From Janthinobacterium rivuli (GTDB taxonomy: Bacteria > Pseudomonadota > Gammaproteobacteria > Burkholderiales > Burkholderiaceae_D), in the NCBI RefSeq assembly GCF_009208735.1, contig NZ_WFLJ01000010.1, positions 186,001-250,000 of the forward strand: DNA of 64,000 nucleotides, given 5' to 3'. The notes under the pieces were generated by a model, which saw only the letters and a list, made by a program, of their open reading frames with translations, was not told the origin of the DNA and did not search any database. Positions 46,049-56,355 of the stretch are shown here, in pieces. A program made the position numbers and the translations under genes. Each line of letters starts with the position of its first letter. Position 1 is the first letter of the stretch.

Positions 46049-47460
46049 TATTGGGTGTCCACAGGTAATTGGATATCGGCCGCGGCCGCCAGGCTGCCCA
46101 GGCGCTGCGTCTCGCCCGTCGCTTCCAGCAATTGCGCCAGCCCCATCACATAGTTATAGGCCGTCTGCGCGCGCTGCGTTTCCACCTTGGCCAGGTTCAG
46201 GCGCGCGTCGACCACTTCCAGCGACGTCACCTGCCCTTGCTGGAAGGCCACCGTTTGCAAGCGGATATTTTCGCGCGCCAGTTCCACCGACGAGGCCGTG
46301 GACAAATACTGGATGCGGGCGTTTTCCAGCGCGCGCCAGTTCTTTTCGATCAGGGTGGGAATGTCGCGCTCGGCCTGGCGCGCCACCACTTCCACGCGCT
46401 CCTGGTCCAGCTTGGCGGCGGCGATCATCTTGCCCGTATTGATGCGGTGCACGAGGGGCACGGACACGACCAGGCCGATGGCCCAGTTCGAGCGCACGAG
46501 CTTTTCGCTGCCGCGGTTCAAATTGTAGTTACCGATGGCAAACACGGTGGGCGCGTATTCCTTGCCATGCAGCTTCAAGGCCTGTTCTGCCTGCACGCGC
46601 TTGCTGTCGATCTTTTTCCAGTTCGCGTTTTCGCGCATGCCCGTGCTGATGAACGATTGCAAGGTACCCACCGGCAAGCTGTTGACGAACAACGGCGTGC
46701 TGGGCAGCACTTGGGTATTGACGGCAAGCAAACGATCAAGCGCCACCTGGGCGATTTCCTCGTCGCTGCGCGCCTGCGCCTCGTCGCTGCGGGCGCTGTC
46801 CAGCGCCACGTCGGCGCGCAGGCGTTCCGCGCGCGAAATCAGGCCGCCCTTTTCCAGCTTGGCCGCGTCGCGCTGGTGCTGCGTCACGCCGGCCGTCACT
46901 TCGGCCCGCACGGCCACCACGCGCTTGGCCAGCAGCAGCTGGAAATAGCGCTGCGCCACCAGGGTGGCCAGCTGCTCTTCCGCTTCCGTGTGCTCCGCCT
47001 GCGCGGCCAGGGTCAGGCTGGAAGCGAGTCCCTTGACGGCGTCCAGGCGCCCGCCCGTGTAGATGGGCCACATGCCCAGCAAGCCGAACGAGGTCAGATC
47101 CGTCACCACTTCGCGGTTCAGGGAATTGGGAATGTGTGGCGTGGGCAAGCCGGGAATCGGCGGCAGCACGGATTCGATGCCGCCCACCACGCCCGACAAA
47201 CCGCTCGTATCGATACTCAAGTCCGTCGACAATCGGCCGCGAAACGCCGTCAAGTCCACGGAAGGGCCATCGATATTCGACAAGGCTTCGGCTTTCAGTG
47301 TTTTGGCGCGCACGTCGAGCGCGGCGCCCTGCACGGTGCCAGACGCCTTGGCCGCCTGCTGCAGCGCTTCGTTGAATGTCAGCGGTTCCGCCACGGCGGG
47401 CAGAGCCGCGCCCAGCGCGCCCGCCAGCAATAATGATAAGTGTCCTTGCAATCTGCCCAT
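46048..47460 (-). CDS. TolC-family outer-membrane efflux protein
   Basis: A 470-aa protein with signal peptide (LSLLLAGALGAALPAVA, cleavage near residue 23-25) and two OEP repeats of about 200 residues each, the duplicated helical-barrel layout of TolC. Examples are LTFNEALQQAAKASG in repeat 1 and RIQYLSTASSVELARENIRL in repeat 2. The start at 47460 gives the better signal peptide; a GTG at 47493 is possible. It is first in the TolC-HlyD-permease-permease operon. Confidence 0.9.
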   Translation of the reverse strand: MGRLQGHLSLLLAGALGAALPAVAEPLTFNEALQQAAKASGTVQGAALDVRAKTLKAEALSNIDGPSVDLTAFRGRLSTDLSIDTSGLSGVVGGIESVLPPIPGLPTPHIPNSLNREVVTDLTSFGLLGMWPIYTGGRLDAVKGLASSLTLAAQAEHTEAEEQLATLVAQRYFQLLLAKRVVAVRAEVTAGVTQHQRDAAKLEKGGLISRAERLRADVALDSARSDEAQARSDEEIAQVALDRLLAVNTQVLPSTPLFVNSLPVGTLQSFISTGMRENANWKKIDSKRVQAEQALKLHGKEYAPTVFAIGNYNLNRGSEKLVRSNWAIGLVVSVPLVHRINTGKMIAAAKLDQERVEVVARQAERDIPTLIEKNWRALENARIQYLSTASSVELARENIRLQTVAFQQGQVTSLEVVDARLNLAKVETQRAQTAYNYVMGLAQLLEATGETQRLGSLAAAADIQLPVDTQ

Positions 47461-47582
47461 GTAGCGTCCAGTCAATGAATGAGGGGAAAGCACGGGGTTG
47501 CCATGTTTATACTTTCACAATAGCAATTATATCCACGGATGTCCATTCCAGCCTGCACTATTGGTTACCGGAGCCGACACAT

Positions 47583-47612
47583 AAAAACGGGCGCCTCTTG
47601 CGGGGCGCCCGT
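47583..47612 (-). terminator. Intrinsic terminator after the aspartate decarboxylase operon
   Basis: ACGGGCGCC (47587-47595) pairs perfectly with GGCGCCCGT (47604-47612). On the minus strand the stem is followed by TTTTAT. It lies 26 bp after the decarboxylase stop. Confidence 0.8.
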
Positions 47613-47637
47613 TGCTGTCAAGCAGTTGGCCAGCTAA

Positions 47638-49260
<1,623 letters not shown>

Positions 49261-49305
49261 TTATCAGACTGATCATTTTGAGGGTACTTGCACATACATG
49301 CAGAC

Positions 49306-50994
49306 TCAGACGAAGGCCACAATCAGCGGCCCCAGCAAGGTCAGGAAAACGTTGGCCAAGGCATAGGTGATGGCGAACGGTACGGTGGGAATCGAGTTTT
49401 GCGCCGCGTTCAGCACTTCGCCGAACGCGGGATTGGCGCTGCGCGAACCGGACAAGGCGCCCGCGAAGATGGCGACGTTGTCATAACGCAAGATGTAGCG
49501 GCCGATCAGCATGGTCAGGATCATCGGCAGGATGGTCACCACCACGCCCACGCCAAACAGGGTCAGGCCATGTTCGCGCACGGTTTGCACGGCTTGCAGG
49601 CCGGACGTGAGACCGACGACGGCAACGAAGCCGGCCAGGCCCAGGTCTTTCAGGATTTGCACGGCGCCGCTGGGCATGTAGCCAAACGTCTGGCGCTTGG
49701 CGCGGAACCAGCCGAATACCAGGCCCGACAGCAGCACGCCGCCGCCGCTGCCCAGGGTCAGCGGAATCGAGCCGATGCGCGCCACCAGCAAGCCCACCAG
49801 CAGCCCGACGACGAGGCCGGCGCCCATGTAGACGAAGTCCGTCTTGGCGCTCGGCACGATCATGTAGCCGACTTCGGCCGCCACGCGCTTGACGTCCTGC
49901 TCGGCGCCATAGATGGTCACCACGTCGCCCGTCTGCACGACGGTTTCCGATTGCATGGGCAGGATCTTGCCCATGCGGCTCAGCTGGACGACAAAGATGC
50001 CGTGGCGCACGCCCGGCGCCGTCGCGCTGCGGATTTCGCCCACCGTCTTGTTGTGGTAAGCCTTGTTGGTCAGCACCATGTCGCGGCGCTGCATGACCAG
50101 CTCCATGCCTTCGACGGCATGCAATTCCTTGCCCAGCTGGGAAGAGACGCTGAGCATGGCTTCGCGCCGGCCCACCAGCAGCACGATATCGTCGGCCGCC
50201 AGCACCAGGTCCGGGCTGACGTCGATGATCTGGCCATTGCGTTTGACCCGCTCGATGGTGATGGCCGTGTTCGGATGGGCGCTTTCGATCTCCGCCACGG
50301 AGCGGCCGGCGCCCGGGCCCACGTCGTAGATGCGGCCGATCAGGTCGGGCGCGGCCGGCGTCTGGCCCGGCCCCAGCACCTGCACGCCCGCCTGCAGTGC
50401 CGTTTCCGCCTTGATCGCATCTTCGCGGATGGTGCGACCCATCAGCTTGGGCAAGATGTTGACGCAGACGATGATGGCGCCAAACGAGCCGAACACATAC
50501 GTCACGGCATAGCCGACGGCCACGTTGCCCTGCAGGCGCGCCACCTCGTCGGCCGCCAGGCCCAGCTTGGTGATCGCGTCGCCCGCCGTGCCGATGATGG
50601 CCGACTGCGTCAAGCCGCCCGCCGCCACGCCGGCCGCCAGGCCCTTGTCCAGGCCAAAGACCTTGGCCAGGATGACCACCGTCAGCAGCGCCGTCACGGC
50701 CAGCACGACGGCCAGGATGATTTCGCGCACGGACTGGCGCCCCAGGGAATTGAAGAATTGCGGGCCGCTTTCATAGCCGACCGCGTAAATGAACAGGGCG
50801 AACAGCACCGACTTGACGCCGGGATCGATGGCGACGCCTACCTGGCTGACGAGGACCGCCACCAGCAGTGAACCGGCGACCCCGCCCAGCTGAAACGAGC
50901 CGAACTTGATCTTGCCGATGTAGTAGCCCACTGCCAGGGAGAGGAACAAGGCAATTTCAGGCGACTTCTTGAATAACTCATGCAACCATTCCAT
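49306..50994 (-). CDS. aspT: Aspartate:alanine antiporter AspT, first copy
   Basis: A 562-aa inner-membrane exchanger. It has N-terminal TM segments (~12-185), then a cytoplasmic loop of about 190 residues with two RCK-C/TrkA-C-like modules (around 205-370), and C-terminal TM segments (~385-560). The family's repeated motif is seen in GLTQSAIIGTAGDAI and SGSRSANPAFGEV. It exchanges aspartate for alanine. AAGGCGG precedes ATG 50994. It lies 57 bp upstream of asdA in transcription and 56 bp after the second antiporter gene, so the three are one operon. Confidence 0.9.
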   Translation of the reverse strand: MEWLHELFKKSPEIALFLSLAVGYYIGKIKFGSFQLGGVAGSLLVAVLVSQVGVAIDPGVKSVLFALFIYAVGYESGPQFFNSLGRQSVREIILAVVLAVTALLTVVILAKVFGLDKGLAAGVAAGGLTQSAIIGTAGDAITKLGLAADEVARLQGNVAVGYAVTYVFGSFGAIIVCVNILPKLMGRTIREDAIKAETALQAGVQVLGPGQTPAAPDLIGRIYDVGPGAGRSVAEIESAHPNTAITIERVKRNGQIIDVSPDLVLAADDIVLLVGRREAMLSVSSQLGKELHAVEGMELVMQRRDMVLTNKAYHNKTVGEIRSATAPGVRHGIFVVQLSRMGKILPMQSETVVQTGDVVTIYGAEQDVKRVAAEVGYMIVPSAKTDFVYMGAGLVVGLLVGLLVARIGSIPLTLGSGGGVLLSGLVFGWFRAKRQTFGYMPSGAVQILKDLGLAGFVAVVGLTSGLQAVQTVREHGLTLFGVGVVVTILPMILTMLIGRYILRYDNVAIFAGALSGSRSANPAFGEVLNAAQNSIPTVPFAITYALANVFLTLLGPLIVAFV

Positions 50995-51050
50995 GCGGAC
51001 CGCCTTTCGTGTTGAAGGAATTCTTTACTGCGTGTGCTCTTGCAAGCTGC

Positions 51051-52733
51051 TCATGCGTGGACGGAGCCGGCCAGGGCCACGATGAGCGGCCCCAGCAGAG
51101 GCAGCACCACGTTCGAAATCGCATACGTGATCGTGTAGCCGAGCAAGGGCGTGGAATTGCCGGCCGCGTTCTGCACGGCCGACAGGGCCGGCGTGCTGCA
51201 CTGCTGGCCGGCGATGGCGCCCAGGAGCACGGGCGCTTCCAGCTTGAGGAAAAAGTGCCCGACGCACAGGGAAATCGACGCGGGGATGACGGCGATGAGC
51301 ACGCCCATCAGCGGCAGCGACAGCCCGTACTGGCGGATCAGGTCGATCGCCTGCGGTCCCGACGCCAGGCCCACGCAGGCGATGAAGGTGGCCAGGCCGA
51401 TATCCTTCATCATGTCGAGCGCGCTGGAGGGGATGCCCTGCATGCCCGGCTTGCGCGCCTGGTACCAGCCGAACACGAGGCCCGTCAGCAAGGCGCCGCC
51501 GCCCGTGCCCAGCGAAAAGGGAATGCCGCCCAGCTTGGCGGAAAAGCCGCCGATGTACACACCGAGCACGATGCCGATGCTGGCGTAGACGATATTGCTG
51601 CGGTCCCCGGTGGGCACGCGCTTGCCGATGGCGGCCAGCGCCGTGTTGAGCTCGCGCCCTTCCGTCGTGCCGTACAGGCGCAGCACGTCGTCGCGCTGCA
51701 GGGTCAGGTCGGGCAGCGGCGGCATGCTGTGTTCGCCACGCACGACGGCCGCCACGTGCACGCCGGAGGGCAAGGCCAGCTGGCGCAAGGGCTGGCCCAC
51801 GAGGGCCGCCTGCTGCAACACCACTTCGACGGCCGAGACGGCCATGTTCAAGCCCGTCGTGTCGGCAAATTCCTCGCCCAGGATGGCTTCGGCCGCCACC
51901 AGCGCGGGACGGTGGCCGATCACCAGCACTTCGTCGTTGTTGCGCAGGCGCAGTGCGGGCTCCAGGGGCAAGACCTTGCCATGCCGGAGCACGCGCGTGA
52001 TGCTGGCGCGGCCCGCGAAAATATGCTGCAAGGCATCGAGGCGGCGTCCCGCGCCGCGGCTGATGCGATAGGCGCGGCCCACCATTTCCGGCGTGGCCTG
52101 CACGCCATCACCATCGGTCTGCGCGCCGCCCATCTTTTCCCACAATTTATCGGCTTCCTCGCGCAGGTTGACGCGCAACAACAGCGGAAAAATCTGGCTG
52201 GTGGCGATGACGATGGCGATCAGGCCGAAGATGTACGTGATCGAATACGCGGTGACCACGTTGGCCTGCAATTCGGCGATGCGGGCCGCTGGCAAGGCCA
52301 GCTTGGAGATGGCGTCCGTGGCCGTGCCGACGACGGCCGATTCCGTCGCCGCGCCCGCCATCATGCCGGCCGCCGTGCCCTGGTCCAGGCCCAGGAAGCG
52401 CGTGGCCAGCAGCACCAGCGCCAGCACCACCACCACTTCGATCAGGCACAGCAGGCCCAGGCGCAAGCCCTTGGCGTTGAGGTTGGCAAAGAACTGGGGC
52501 CCCCCCGCATAGCCGAGGGCAAAGATGAACAGCATGAAGAAGACATTCTTGACGCTGGCGTCCAGAGTGATGCCCAGCTGGCCGATCAGCAGCGCGGCGA
52601 TCAGGGTGCCGCACACGCCACCGAGCTGGATGGGGCCGAAGCGTATCTGCCCGACCGCATAGCCGAGCGCCAGCGCCAGAAACAGGGCCAACTCCGGCAC
52701 CTGGTGCAATACCGACGTGATCGAATCGAGCAT
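51051..52733 (-). CDS. aspT: Aspartate:alanine antiporter AspT, second copy
   Basis: A 560-aa paralogue of the next gene with the same TM-RCK-TM layout (RCK-like modules about 215-375; GAATESAVVGTATDAI, GQQCSTPALSAV). The start at 52733 has GAAGG seven bases upstream; an upstream in-frame extension to 52934 has no membrane signal and is rejected. It is the first gene of the aspT-aspT-asdA operon. Two different antiporters with one decarboxylase may mean different affinities or a heteromeric carrier. An FNR-like palindrome lies ~230 bp upstream. Confidence 0.88.
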   Translation of the reverse strand: MLDSITSVLHQVPELALFLALALGYAVGQIRFGPIQLGGVCGTLIAALLIGQLGITLDASVKNVFFMLFIFALGYAGGPQFFANLNAKGLRLGLLCLIEVVVVLALVLLATRFLGLDQGTAAGMMAGAATESAVVGTATDAISKLALPAARIAELQANVVTAYSITYIFGLIAIVIATSQIFPLLLRVNLREEADKLWEKMGGAQTDGDGVQATPEMVGRAYRISRGAGRRLDALQHIFAGRASITRVLRHGKVLPLEPALRLRNNDEVLVIGHRPALVAAEAILGEEFADTTGLNMAVSAVEVVLQQAALVGQPLRQLALPSGVHVAAVVRGEHSMPPLPDLTLQRDDVLRLYGTTEGRELNTALAAIGKRVPTGDRSNIVYASIGIVLGVYIGGFSAKLGGIPFSLGTGGGALLTGLVFGWYQARKPGMQGIPSSALDMMKDIGLATFIACVGLASGPQAIDLIRQYGLSLPLMGVLIAVIPASISLCVGHFFLKLEAPVLLGAIAGQQCSTPALSAVQNAAGNSTPLLGYTITYAISNVVLPLLGPLIVALAGSVHA

Positions 52734-52962
52734 GGACGAACCTTCGAAAAGATAACGGATGGTTACGCGTTCATTGGCTGGCAGGCGCTGGCGGTTGAAC
52801 GGGCGTACGGAGTCCCGCACAGCACGTGGCCTGGCGGCCTGTGCTGGGGAAATGTTGTCATTAGGAATTATGTTCGGTGAAAATTTTACAAGTGTCAACA
52901 GGTGTTCTGTTGAACTCGCTTTGCGTTTCATCAAACATCGTGCGCACGATTGAGGCGGCTAT

Positions 52963-52976
52963 TTGACATAGCTCAA
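52963..52976. promoter_or_regulatory. Candidate FNR/ANR box, aspT side
   Basis: TTGAC-ATAG-CTCAA is a 14-bp symmetrical match to TTGAT-N4-ATCAA with one change in each half. It lies about 230 bp upstream of the aspT start, in an AT-rich stretch. Low-oxygen control fits the operon's energy-conserving role. Confidence 0.4.
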
Positions 52977-53194
52977 CAATACTAATAGTAATGTTTTGGA
53001 CGATACCAAAGTGCCTTGCGCGCCAGCGGCGTCTCCGGCCGCAAGCATGGATGAAGCAGCGCCAGCACATAGCCCCTTCCGTCCGGCGTCCGCATCGGCG
53101 ATCACAATTGCGCTGCAGGGCACGCTTGTCGACGCTGACAGGGAAACTGTGTATAAAACAACAGCAGTTTCAAGCTGCCCATGAGCCGTTGAAA

Positions 53195-53208
53195 TTAATC
53201 CAGATCAA
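53195..53208. promoter_or_regulatory. Candidate FNR/ANR box before the HMA-protein gene
   Basis: TTAATCCAGATCAA matches TTGAT-N4-ATCAA at 9 of 10 defined positions. The centre is about 105 bp before the start codon, which would put a class II start site near 53243, with an AT-rich -10 area (53221-53233). Confidence 0.45.
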
Positions 53209-53306
53209 TAAAACCGCAAATAGAAAATAAATCTTGCGTGCGGCTCTGGACGGCATGCGCGCCCCTCGCCTACGCTGCTTTTTTATCGGAAAAACAAGAG
53301 GAACCC

Positions 53307-53570
53307 ATGCAGACAGCACGCTTGAATATTATCGGAATGGATCACGAAGGTTGCGCCGACAGGCTGACGGGCGCGCTCGAAGCCGTCACCGGCGTGGCCA
53401 CCGTGTGCGTCTCGCTGGCGCGCCACGGCGCCACGGTGCAATTTGACGAACGGCTGGCCACGCAGGAACGCCTGCTGGCCGCCGTCAATGACGCCGGCTT
53501 CATGGGCGAAGCGACGGATGAAGAACAGCTGGCCTCGTGCAGCGGCGCCTGCGGCCACTGCCGCCACTGA
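53307..53570 (+). CDS. Small HMA-domain metal-binding protein
   Basis: An 87-aa cytoplasmic protein with a ferredoxin-like HMA fold (ARLNIIGMDHEGCADRLTGA, then TVCVSLARHGATVQFDE). The canonical copper site GMxCxxC reads GMDHEGC, so the first Cys is His13 and only Cys16 remains. A second Cys cluster is at the very end, CSGACGHCRH. Metal preference may therefore differ from copper chaperones; a His/Cys site could suit zinc or nickel. AGAGGA precedes the ATG. It is convergent with ubiT (14-bp gap) and lies within the low-oxygen gene island, behind an FNR-like site. Confidence 0.75.
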   Translation: MQTARLNIIGMDHEGCADRLTGALEAVTGVATVCVSLARHGATVQFDERLATQERLLAAVNDAGFMGEATDEEQLASCSGACGHCRH

Positions 53571-53584
53571 AGCCCGCCTGCCGC

Positions 53585-54112
53585 TCAGCCTTCCCGCGCG
53601 CTCCGGTCGCGCAAATGCGCCAGCACGCGGCGCGGTCCCAGCGCCTGCAGGTCGAACGGCGGCAATTCGATGGCGTCAAGCGTATTCTTGAACAGCAGCC
53701 CCAGTTCCGTATCGCCCTCCAGGCTCAGGCGACGGCTGAAGAACAGGGTGTCCGGATCTTCCTGGCGCCGCGCCAGCAGCATCAAATCATGCACGCTGGC
53801 GGCGATGCACAGGTCCGGCACCTCGACATAACGCTCCGCCACGAATACCGTGCCCTGCCACTCGAAATCGAAGGCGATGCCCGCGTCCAGCAACCGCAGG
53901 CGCAGGCTGCGCCCTTCCAGGCTGCGCCGCACGTCGTCGGGCAATTGCGGCGCCAGCAGGCGGTTCAAGCCTTGCACGAACAGCCAGGAGGCGGGATACG
54001 GCGGCAACTTGGACAGCAAGTCGGCCAGCGGTTCGGGCAGCCGGTACGACATGGCGGGCTTGCTCATGGCGGGCTTGGCCGGGACGGGCAATCTTTCCAG
54101 TTGATCTTGCAT
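53585..54112 (-). CDS. ubiT: UbiT, SCP2-domain protein of anaerobic ubiquinone synthesis
   Basis: A 175-aa protein with a SCP2 lipid-carrier fold (~45-150; LPPYPASWLFVQGLNRLLAP, VPDLCIAASVHDLMLLARR, DTLFFSRRLSLEGDTELGL). In the UbiUVT pathway this accessory factor is thought to bind ubiquinone intermediates. The start at 54112 has AGGAAG upstream and skips an N-terminal extension that overlaps ubiV. It lies 20 bp after ubiV on the same strand, giving the order ubiU-ubiV-ubiT. Confidence 0.88.
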   Translation of the reverse strand: MQDQLERLPVPAKPAMSKPAMSYRLPEPLADLLSKLPPYPASWLFVQGLNRLLAPQLPDDVRRSLEGRSLRLRLLDAGIAFDFEWQGTVFVAERYVEVPDLCIAASVHDLMLLARRQEDPDTLFFSRRLSLEGDTELGLLFKNTLDAIELPPFDLQALGPRRVLAHLRDRSAREG

Positions 54113-54132
54113 GGTGCTTCCTTTCGATGCGT

Positions 54133-55029
54133 TCAATGGGCGGCGTGCTGTTCCATGCCGGGCTGGCCATGCCAGTAGCCGTCGCAAGCGCCTGCCGGCT
54201 GGCAGGCCGCCAGCTGGGCCTGGGCGCCGATGCCGCTGACCTGGCCGCGGCGGGCGCGGTCGAAGATGGCGATGACTTGTTCCGTATGCATGGATTGCGG
54301 GCTGATGCGCGCGACCGCCACGCCCATGTCGCGCATGGCGTCGAGTTCGCGCACCAGGTTGTAGACCAGCGCCGACTGCGTCTGCGTGCCATTCAACACG
54401 AGGAAAGGCACTTCATCGCGCGTGCGCAGCAGCAGGCCGTCCGGCTCTTCCAGGCAGCTGTAGCCGCAATCGTCCTTCGGCAGGTTGCGGTTGCGCGCCG
54501 TGAAGCAGCGCGCGGAGAACGCCAGCGGCATGCGGCCATAGGCGAAGACTTCCGTCTCCAGCCCTTCCGGTTTCTGGCGCTGCATCTCGGCCAGCGCCGT
54601 CTGCCCCATTTCCAGCGGCATCACCCAGCGCCGCGCACCCAGGTGCGCCAGCAGTTGCAGGCTGGGGCCGTTGAACAGGTTCAGATGGGGACCGGCGACG
54701 AAGGACGCGCCCTTTTCCATGCAGTGCACGGCGCCCATGTCGTTGGCCTCGACAGCGTAGCAGCCATTGCCCGTGATGCGGCGCAGGGTCGCCAGTTCGG
54801 CGCCCGCCTCGATCAGCGCCTGCGTCGACAGCACCACTTCCTTGCCGGCGGCGGCCAGCATGTCGGCGATATCGAGCCAGTCGGCCAGGCGCACCTCATG
54901 CCGGCGTGAGCAGACGGTTTCGCCCAGATACACGATATCGACGGCGGTGCCGGCGATCTGCTGGTAAAACTCGAACACGGTGGCGCGCGGCCAGTAGTAC
55001 AGCAAGGGGCCCAACGATAGTTTTAGCAT
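54133..55029 (-). CDS. ubiV: UbiV, U32-type O2-independent hydroxylation protein
   Basis: A 298-aa protein of the peptidase U32 family. Its cysteines Cys40, Cys175, Cys188 and Cys192 have the spacing (13 and 4 for the last three) of the [4Fe-4S]-binding cysteines of E. coli UbiV. The motif is [20 protein letters not shown]. With UbiU it hydroxylates the ubiquinone ring without oxygen. The ATG at 55029 is taken; the open frame upstream runs through a structured spacer. No peptidase role is implied despite the family name. Confidence 0.92.
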   Translation of the reverse strand: MLKLSLGPLLYYWPRATVFEFYQQIAGTAVDIVYLGETVCSRRHEVRLADWLDIADMLAAAGKEVVLSTQALIEAGAELATLRRITGNGCYAVEANDMGAVHCMEKGASFVAGPHLNLFNGPSLQLLAHLGARRWVMPLEMGQTALAEMQRQKPEGLETEVFAYGRMPLAFSARCFTARNRNLPKDDCGYSCLEEPDGLLLRTRDEVPFLVLNGTQTQSALVYNLVRELDAMRDMGVAVARISPQSMHTEQVIAIFDRARRGQVSGIGAQAQLAACQPAGACDGYWHGQPGMEQHAAH

Positions 55030-55054
55030 GCCTTTTCCAGTATTTTTCAAGTTA

Positions 55055-55155
55055 CAAAACCGTAGCGAGCGGCCTGCGGCGAGGCCGAGAAGCGCAGCCG
55101 TGCTCAAGCACGGTGAGCATCGCAGGCCGCGCCCCGGGACGCGCAGTAGGTTTTG
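55055..55155 (-). repeat. Nested inverted-repeat structure filling the ubiU-ubiV spacer
   Basis: Three nested perfect stems: CAAAACC/GGTTTTG (55055-55061 with 55149-55155), GCGGCCTGCG/CGCAGGCCGC (55069-55078 with 55121-55130), and CCGTG-CTCAAG-CACGG (55098-55113 approx.) at the core. It begins at the base after the ubiU stop codon (the stop ends at 55156) and ends 25 bp before the ubiV start. It may be a mobile palindromic element or a regulatory RNA structure. Confidence 0.8.
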
Positions 55156-56193
55156 CTATTTCCAGGAGCGGTGGTACGCACCCAGTGTGTGCTGCTGGCC
55201 TTCGGCCAGCTTGTCCATGGCCGCCATCCAGCCCGGCTTGACGGCGTAGCGCGCGTTGCCTTCGCGGCAGGCGTCGATCGCTTCGCGCCACACGCGCGTG
55301 ACCTGCGCCACATAGGCGGGACTGCGCTGGCGCCCTTCGATCTTCACGGCCCGCACGCCCATGGCGATCAGCTGCGGCAGCAGCGCCAGGGTATTCAGGC
55401 TGGCCGGCTCCTCGATGGCGTAATACTCTTCGTCGTTGACTTCGAAACGCCCCTTGCACAGGGTGGGATAGCTGGCGTTTTCGCCGGGCGCATAGCGGTC
55501 GATCAGCACGCCGTTCAGGCGCGATTCGAGGCCGTTCGGCGTTTCCAGCCAGCGCACGGATTTCGCCGGCGAGCACACGCCGTGCGTATTCGGCGCCTCG
55601 CCCGTCGCATACGACGACAGCGCGCAGCGCCCTTCGACCATTACGCACAGGCTGCCAAAGCCGAAGACTTCGATCTCGACTTCCGTCTTGGCGATCAGTT
55701 GCTCCACCTGCGCCATCGACAGCACGCGCGGCAGCACGGCGCGGGCGATGCCGAAGTGTTCATGGTAAAAATTGATGGCTTCGTAGTTGGTGGCAGAGCC
55801 CTGCACGGACAGGTGCAGACGCAGCTGCGGGTGGTGCTCGCTCGCATACGCCATCAGGCCAGGATCGGCCACGATCATGGCGTCGATGCCGGCCTGCGCG
55901 GCGCGGTCGATGGCACTGCGCCACACGGCCCAGTTGTGCGGTTGCGGATAGGTGTTCAGCGCCAGCAGCACTTTGCGTCCATATTGATGGGCGTAGCGCA
56001 CGCCCTCGGCGATGGCCTTCTCATCGAAATTGAGGCCGGCGAAATTGCGCGCATTCGTGGCGTCGCGAAAGCCCAGGTACACGGTGTCGGCGCCATTGTC
56101 GACGGCCGCTTTCAAGGCGGGCAGGCTGCCGGCGGGACAGACCAGTTCCAGCGGTCCGGCCACGCGGGTGGCGGTGGTTGATTCAAGCATCAT
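55156..56193 (-). CDS. ubiU: UbiU, U32-type O2-independent hydroxylation protein
   Basis: 345 aa. Cys183, Cys190, Cys207 and Cys246 show the spacing 7-17-39, as for the [4Fe-4S]-ligating cysteines of E. coli UbiU (SLCVMVEGRCALSSY, THGVCSP, TLCKGRF). The N-terminal LELVCPAGSLPALKAAVDNG is the U32 start. It acts as a heterodimer with UbiV. The start is taken at 56193 (MMLEST); a GTG at 56202 is possible. It is first in the ubiU-ubiV-ubiT unit, divergent from a small membrane-protein gene. Confidence 0.93.
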   Translation of the reverse strand: MMLESTTATRVAGPLELVCPAGSLPALKAAVDNGADTVYLGFRDATNARNFAGLNFDEKAIAEGVRYAHQYGRKVLLALNTYPQPHNWAVWRSAIDRAAQAGIDAMIVADPGLMAYASEHHPQLRLHLSVQGSATNYEAINFYHEHFGIARAVLPRVLSMAQVEQLIAKTEVEIEVFGFGSLCVMVEGRCALSSYATGEAPNTHGVCSPAKSVRWLETPNGLESRLNGVLIDRYAPGENASYPTLCKGRFEVNDEEYYAIEEPASLNTLALLPQLIAMGVRAVKIEGRQRSPAYVAQVTRVWREAIDACREGNARYAVKPGWMAAMDKLAEGQQHTLGAYHRSWK

Positions 56194-56355
56194 GATGTTC
56201 ACAGTCCTGTATCGGCTCAGGGTGCAGACTATAGCCCCGCCCATACGGCCCAGTCCTTGACGCAGGTGAAGGAATGCATGCATGGCTGGCGCGCGTTCAA
56301 CTTGCTTGACCTGGCTGTAAAATGCCCCCCTTTTCTCCCTCTTCGATTGTCCGCC

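Larger units (their letters stand above)
52734..53306. other. 573-bp divergent regulatory region
   Basis: A gene-free AT-richer stretch between the minus-strand aspT operon and the plus-strand HMA-protein gene. It contains the two FNR-like palindromes listed separately. Nothing else convincing is seen; a short open frame at 52996-53184 has no coding character. Confidence 0.5.

Noticed and set aside
52734-52934. 67-residue N-terminal extension of the second AspT
   Set aside because: The extension is basic with no membrane or domain character, whereas ATG 52733 has GAAGG at a good distance and aligns with the paralogue's start.
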